64,000 nucleotides of DNA from the NCBI GenBank assembly GCA_022072455.1, contig JAJVHY010000012.1, positions 124,001-188,000 on the forward strand, read 5' to 3'. The number at the start of each line of letters is the position of its first letter. The stretch's first letter is position 1. The DNA is from Verrucomicrobiia bacterium (GTDB lineage: Bacteria; Verrucomicrobiota; Verrucomicrobiia; Palsa-1439). Both the position numbers and the translations under genes were made by a program. The notes beneath the pieces were generated by a model. The model made no database searches and was not told where the DNA came from. It worked only from the letters and a program-made list of their open reading frames with translations. Of the stretch, positions 60,501 to 64,000 are shown in pieces.

Positions 60501-62788
60501 AATCTCGCTCTCCGCAGCCGCAGCGCGTTGCCGATGACCGAAACGGAACTCAGGCTCATCGCCGCGCCCGCGATGATGGGGCTGAGCAGTACACCAAAAA
60601 GCGGGTACAATACACCGGCGGCGACGGGGACACCGAGTGCGTTGTAGATGAACGCGAAGAAGAGGTTCTGGCGAATGTTCCGCATCATCGCGCGGCCGAG
60701 CCGGATCGCGCGCACGATGCCGCGCAGGTCACCCTTCACCAATGTGACGCCGGCGCTTTCCATCGCGATGTCCGTGCCCGTGCCCATCGCGATACCGACA
60801 TCGGCGGCGGCGAGCGCGGGGGCATCGTTGATGCCGTCGCCGACCATGCCGACGATGCGGCCCGCCGCCTTGAGTGACTTCACCTTCTCATGTTTGTCGT
60901 GCGGCGTAACACCAGCCTGGAAATCGGCAATGCCGAGCTTGCGTGCGACGGCTTCGGCGGTGCGCGGGTTGTCGCCGGTCAGCATGAGGATGTTGACGCC
61001 GAGTTCGCGCAGTTCGGCAAGCGCCTGGGGCGTGGTGGACTTCACCGGGTCGGCCACGGTCATGACGCCAGCGGCGCGGCCATCAATCGCGACGAAGATG
61101 GCGGTCGCGCCTTCCGCCTGGTGGGGAGCGGCGAGGGTTTCGAGTGCGGCGATGTCGGCCACTCCGTTCTCGCGGAGGAAGTCCGGTTTGCCAATCAAGA
61201 TGCGGCGTCCAGCGACAGTGCCCGCCACGCCGCCTGCGGTGGTGGATTGAAAATCCTTCGCGGCTTCGAGCGGAAGCTGCCGCTCTTGGGCCGCCACGAC
61301 GACGGCGTGCGCCAGCGGATGCTCGCTGCCCTGTTCAAGCGAAGCGGTGAGGCGAAGCAGTTCCTTCTCGTCAAAGCCGCCGACTGGCAACCACTGAGCG
61401 AGCTTCGGTTTCCCATCCGTGAGCGTACCGGTCTTGTCCACGGCGAGCGTGTCGAGTTTGGCGAGATTCTCGATGGCCTCGGCGTTGCGGATGAGCACTC
61501 CCATCTGCGCGCCGCGTCCGACGCCGACCATCACGCTCATGGGCGTCGCGAGACCGAGCGCACAGGGACATGCGATGATGAGCACGGCCACAGCGTTCGT
61601 GATGGCATAAGCGAGACGCGGCTCTGGCCCGAAAAAGTACCAGGCGACGAACGTGAGCGCGGCAATCGCCAGCACCGCCGGAACAAACCACCCCGCGACC
61701 TTGTCCGCCAAGGCTTGAATCGGCGCGCGACTGCGCTGGGCCTGTGCGACGAGATTCACGATCTGTGCGAGCATCGTTTCACTGCCGACGCGCTGGGCCT
61801 TCATCACGATGCTGCCCGTGGTGTTGACCGTGCCGCCAGAAACTTTCGCGCCGACGGTTTTCTCCACTGGAAGCGGTTCGCCGGTGAGCATGGATTCATC
61901 AACCGACGTGCGACCTTCTACAACTTCGCCGTCCACCGGAATCTTCTCGCCGGGGCGCACGCGCAACAAGTCGCCAGGATGCACGGCATCGAGCGGCACG
62001 TCCTCATCCCCCGTTGGTGTGACACGACGCGCGGTCTTCGGTGCGAGGCCCAGCAACGATTTGATCGCGCCGCTGGTGCGCTGGCGGGCGCGAAGTTCCA
62101 ACACCTGGCCGAGCAAGACGAGCACCGTGATGACGGCGGCGGCCTCGAAGTAAATGGCTGGCTTGCCAGCGTGGCCGGCGGCAGCGGGGAACGCCTGCGG
62201 AAAGAACATCGCCACCGCGCTGAAGGCGTAGGCCGCGCCGACACCCAGCGCGATGAGCGTGAACATATTCAGACTGCGATTTACCAGTGAACACCAGCCG
62301 CGCACGAAGAAAGGCCAGCCCGCCCACAACACGACCGGCGTGCTGAGAATGAATTGTCCCCACCGCGATACTTCTCCCGTTACCCACTCGGCGTGACTCC
62401 AGGCAGGAATCAGGTGCGCCATCGCCACGATGAACACGGGCAACGTCAGCACCGCGCCAATCCAGAAACGCCGCGTCATGTCACGCAACTCCGTGTCGTC
62501 GGCGGGTTCAGCCGTGACCATCTTCGGCTCAAGCGCCATGCCGCAGATGGGACAATTGCCGGGCTGGTCTCTTTCGATCTCCGGGTGCATCGGGCAGGTA
62601 TAGAGGGCGGCGGGCTGTTGGGAAGTTGGAGTGCGGGAGTGTTGGGTGAGATATTTGTCCGGTTCATCTCGGAATTCCGCGAGACAATGGTTGCTGCAGA
62701 AGAAGTACGTTTTGCCGGCGTGTTCCAGCGTGCCGGCTGCTTCGTCGGAATTGATCACCATACCGCAGACAGGATCACGAGTTTTCAT
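60497..62788 (-). CDS. copA: Copper-type heavy-metal translocating P-ATPase
   Basis: A 763-residue pump. An N-terminal YHS domain ([19 protein letters not shown]) is followed by a heavy-metal-binding segment ([21 protein letters not shown] at 63-88). Eight membrane helices include the CPC motif ([13 protein letters not shown] near 406); the phosphorylation loop is DKTGTLTDG near 450 and the hinge [20 protein letters not shown]. These mark a P1B ATPase for copper or silver export; the metal was not tested. The final 96 residues are duplicated at 53702-53992. Expression may be metal-induced; no clear operator was recognised upstream. Confidence 0.93.
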   Translation of the reverse strand: MKTRDPVCGMVINSDEAAGTLEHAGKTYFFCSNHCLAEFRDEPDKYLTQHSRTPTSQQPAALYTCPMHPEIERDQPGNCPICGMALEPKMVTAEPADDTELRDMTRRFWIGAVLTLPVFIVAMAHLIPAWSHAEWVTGEVSRWGQFILSTPVVLWAGWPFFVRGWCSLVNRSLNMFTLIALGVGAAYAFSAVAMFFPQAFPAAAGHAGKPAIYFEAAAVITVLVLLGQVLELRARQRTSGAIKSLLGLAPKTARRVTPTGDEDVPLDAVHPGDLLRVRPGEKIPVDGEVVEGRTSVDESMLTGEPLPVEKTVGAKVSGGTVNTTGSIVMKAQRVGSETMLAQIVNLVAQAQRSRAPIQALADKVAGWFVPAVLAIAALTFVAWYFFGPEPRLAYAITNAVAVLIIACPCALGLATPMSVMVGVGRGAQMGVLIRNAEAIENLAKLDTLAVDKTGTLTDGKPKLAQWLPVGGFDEKELLRLTASLEQGSEHPLAHAVVVAAQERQLPLEAAKDFQSTTAGGVAGTVAGRRILIGKPDFLRENGVADIAALETLAAPHQAEGATAIFVAIDGRAAGVMTVADPVKSTTPQALAELRELGVNILMLTGDNPRTAEAVARKLGIADFQAGVTPHDKHEKVKSLKAAGRIVGMVGDGINDAPALAAADVGIAMGTGTDIAMESAGVTLVKGDLRGIVRAIRLGRAMMRNIRQNLFFAFIYNALGVPVAAGVLYPLFGVLLSPIIAGAAMSLSSVSVIGNALRLRRARL

Positions 62789-62911
62789 GACTTTGACCTT
62801 CCGTGCTTTACCGACCGACAGATAATTCGCCGCCTGTCAATACGTCTCCATCTTGCGCAGGAGTTTCGGACTAAGCGGACCACACGAACGTTTCTCGTTT
62901 CATGTCTCATT

Positions 62912-63601
62912 CTACTTCTGCGAGGTGGTGGACACTTGTCCGTCTTTGACTTGGTAAATGCAATCGAAGCCCTCGATCATGCGCTGGTCGTGGGTGACGC
63001 AGATGACGGCGCTGCCCTTTTCGCGGGCGATCTGCCGAAACAAGGCCATCACGCTCTTGCCGCGTTCGGTGTCGAGTGCAGCGGTCGGTTCGTCGGCGAG
63101 GATCACTTGCGGCGAGTTGGCCAGGGCGCGAGCGATGGCGACGCGCTGTTGTTCACCGCCGGACAGTTTTTCGGGCAGGTGCTCCTGGCGCTCGCCGACG
63201 CCGAGGTAATCGAGCAGTTGCTGCGCGATGCCGACGGCGTTCGCGCCGGTGACGCCGTTGATCTGGAGGGCGATGAGGACGTTTTCACGGGCGGTCAGGA
63301 ACGGCACGAGGTTGTGCGATTGAAAGATGAATCCCATGTGCTCACGGCGGAAACGTCGCAGGTCGCGCACCTGCCAGCCGTTGTCATAGAAACAGGTCTG
63401 GCCGATGCAGACGCGGCCACTGGTCGGCTCGATGATCCCGGCAATCGCCGTCAGCAGGGTGGTCTTGCCGGAACCGCTCGGGCCGAGGATCGCGACCAGT
63501 TCGCCCCGACGGGCGACAAGATTGGCGTCGCGCAACGCGGTCACCGCGGTGTGACCGCTGCCGTACACTTTGGTCAAGTTCTCGACGTGAACGACTTCCA
63601 T
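62912..63601 (-). CDS. ABC exporter ATP-binding protein (MacB/LolD/DevA type)
   Basis: A 229-residue ATPase: Walker A GPSGSGKT near 41-48, Q-loop FIFQSHN, signature LSGGEQQRVAIARAL and Walker B VILADEPTAALD. The organisation with an FtsX-type permease immediately upstream (4 bases) is that of MacB/LolD/DevBCA transporters, which handle lipoproteins, peptides or glycolipids. The partner permease runs off the window end. Confidence 0.9.
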   Translation of the reverse strand: MEVVHVENLTKVYGSGHTAVTALRDANLVARRGELVAILGPSGSGKTTLLTAIAGIIEPTSGRVCIGQTCFYDNGWQVRDLRRFRREHMGFIFQSHNLVPFLTARENVLIALQINGVTGANAVGIAQQLLDYLGVGERQEHLPEKLSGGEQQRVAIARALANSPQVILADEPTAALDTERGKSVMALFRQIAREKGSAVICVTHDQRMIEGFDCIYQVKDGQVSTTSQK

Positions 63602-63605
63602 GATG

Positions 63606-64000
63606 TTATCCTGTCAGCGCCGCGCCGGCTTCGACCCGCAGGGCGCGGCGGATGCCCAGCGCGCTGGCAAGCATGCAGATGGCAACGACGACACCCAGCA
63701 GCGCCAATTGGTCGGCGGTCTCGACCACCACCAAGCGCGGCCATTTGTCGAACGTCAGGTTACCGAGCACGACCGCGATGCCGTAGGCGATCAGGCCGAG
63801 CGAGAGCGATTGCTGGAGAATCAACGCGACGATCGTTCGATTCGGCGCACCAATCAGTTTCAACAGGGCAATCGGTTTCAGCTTGTCCAACGTCATTGTG
63901 TAAATGATTTGCGCGATGATGACCGTGGCGATGATCACCAGCAGCGCCCGAAACAGCCCAATCTGCCGGCGCGCTTTGTCCACGCTCCCCGTCAACATCA
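63606..64000 (-). CDS. FtsX-like ABC permease, C-terminal part
   Basis: Only the last roughly 130 residues are in the window. They contain three to four membrane helices: LFRALLVIIATVIIAQIIYTMTLDKLKPIALLKLIGAPNRTI is the first with the conserved FtsX-type KPIALLKLIGA loop, then SLSLGLIAYGIAVVLG and LALLGVVVAICMLASALG with the terminal RRALRVEAGAAL. It matches the permease domain of DevC/MacB/LolC proteins. The gene starts beyond position 64000; its stop is 4 bases before the ATPase start. Confidence 0.85.
   Translation of the reverse strand, partial: MLTGSVDKARRQIGLFRALLVIIATVIIAQIIYTMTLDKLKPIALLKLIGAPNRTIVALILQQSLSLGLIAYGIAVVLGNLTFDKWPRLVVVETADQLALLGVVVAICMLASALGIRRALRVEAGAALTG

Noticed and set aside
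1-64000. Mobile elements, prophage or tRNA-linked islands
   Set aside because: No transposase, integrase, tRNA or attachment-type site was recognised; the observed direct repeats are gene fragments.

Overview
The window looks like a chromosomal segment of a GC-rich bacterium of the PVC group, most likely Verrucomicrobiota. Supporting signs are two PEP-CTERM proteins, a GntR/LacI-type hybrid repressor, a prepilin-like protein with an H-Xn-DG tail motif, several formylglycine sulfatases, heparinase-like lyases and many Gfo/Idh/MocA oxidoreductases, with no SusC/SusD pair. This assignment is inference from gene content. No rRNA, tRNA, CRISPR array, transposase or integrase was seen, and no gene-free stretch exceeds about 300 bases.

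Region A (1-40.3 kb) reads as one catabolic locus arranged around a GntR-type regulator at 18127-19209. Leftward from the regulator runs an unbroken minus-strand operon. It encodes a GH42-like protein, a sulfatase, an alginate-lyase/heparinase-like enzyme with HEAT repeats, a 1267-residue secreted propeller protein, a ceramidase-like hydrolase, a heparinase-like lyase, an isochorismatase-like hydrolase, two amidohydrolase-family proteins and another sulfatase cut by the window edge. Most of these genes overlap by exactly 4 bases (ATGA). Rightward run plus-strand genes: two small secreted NGSFE proteins, a prepilin-like protein, a creatininase-family amidase, two gene remnants, a metallophosphoesterase, a sulfatase with an ATA where the ATG should be, a second ceramidase-like hydrolase, a TauE/SafE exporter, a bile-acid-symporter-like carrier and three Gfo/Idh/MocA proteins. 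Two further transcription units follow: a PEP-CTERM protein with a heparinase and a fourth oxidoreductase, and a 1709-residue autotransporter-repeat PEP-CTERM protein. A shared AT-rich motif containing ATAGTG lies upstream of all three plus-strand units, and a palindromic version sits between the regulator and its divergent neighbour. The likely theme is depolymerisation, desulfation and oxidation of a sulfated, acylated, uronate-containing glycan; the substrate cannot be read from sequence.

Region B (40.5-64 kb) is entirely on the minus strand and has a different character. It is a stress and central-metabolism island: a CMD-family protein, cupin, DUF6448, GTP cyclohydrolase I, DUF488, a PtsI-like phosphotransferase, transaldolase, CDGSH protein, flavin reductase, glutamate dehydrogenase, Rnk, HPF, four receiver-domain proteins, a universal stress protein, a small cysteine metal-binding protein, a CBM48 protein, a zinc-ribbon lipoprotein, a Na/Pi cotransporter, MgtE, DUF2721, Dps, a histidine phosphatase, pyruvate kinase, a copper-type P-ATPase and an ABC exporter. 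Together these would serve ribosome hibernation, iron and copper handling, ion homeostasis and flux control around PEP.

Region B also shows much rearrangement. gdh lies between two copies of the 3' end of rnk. A block with the lipoprotein, CBM48 and cysteine-protein genes lies between two copies of a cysteine-protein/ATPase junction. In both cases the repeat-to-repeat distance is about 1.43-1.45 kb. There are also a frameshifted flavin reductase, a truncated dehydrogenase fused in frame to rnk, and a tandem pair of response regulators sharing a -24/-12 (sigma-54-like) element immediately before the start codon.
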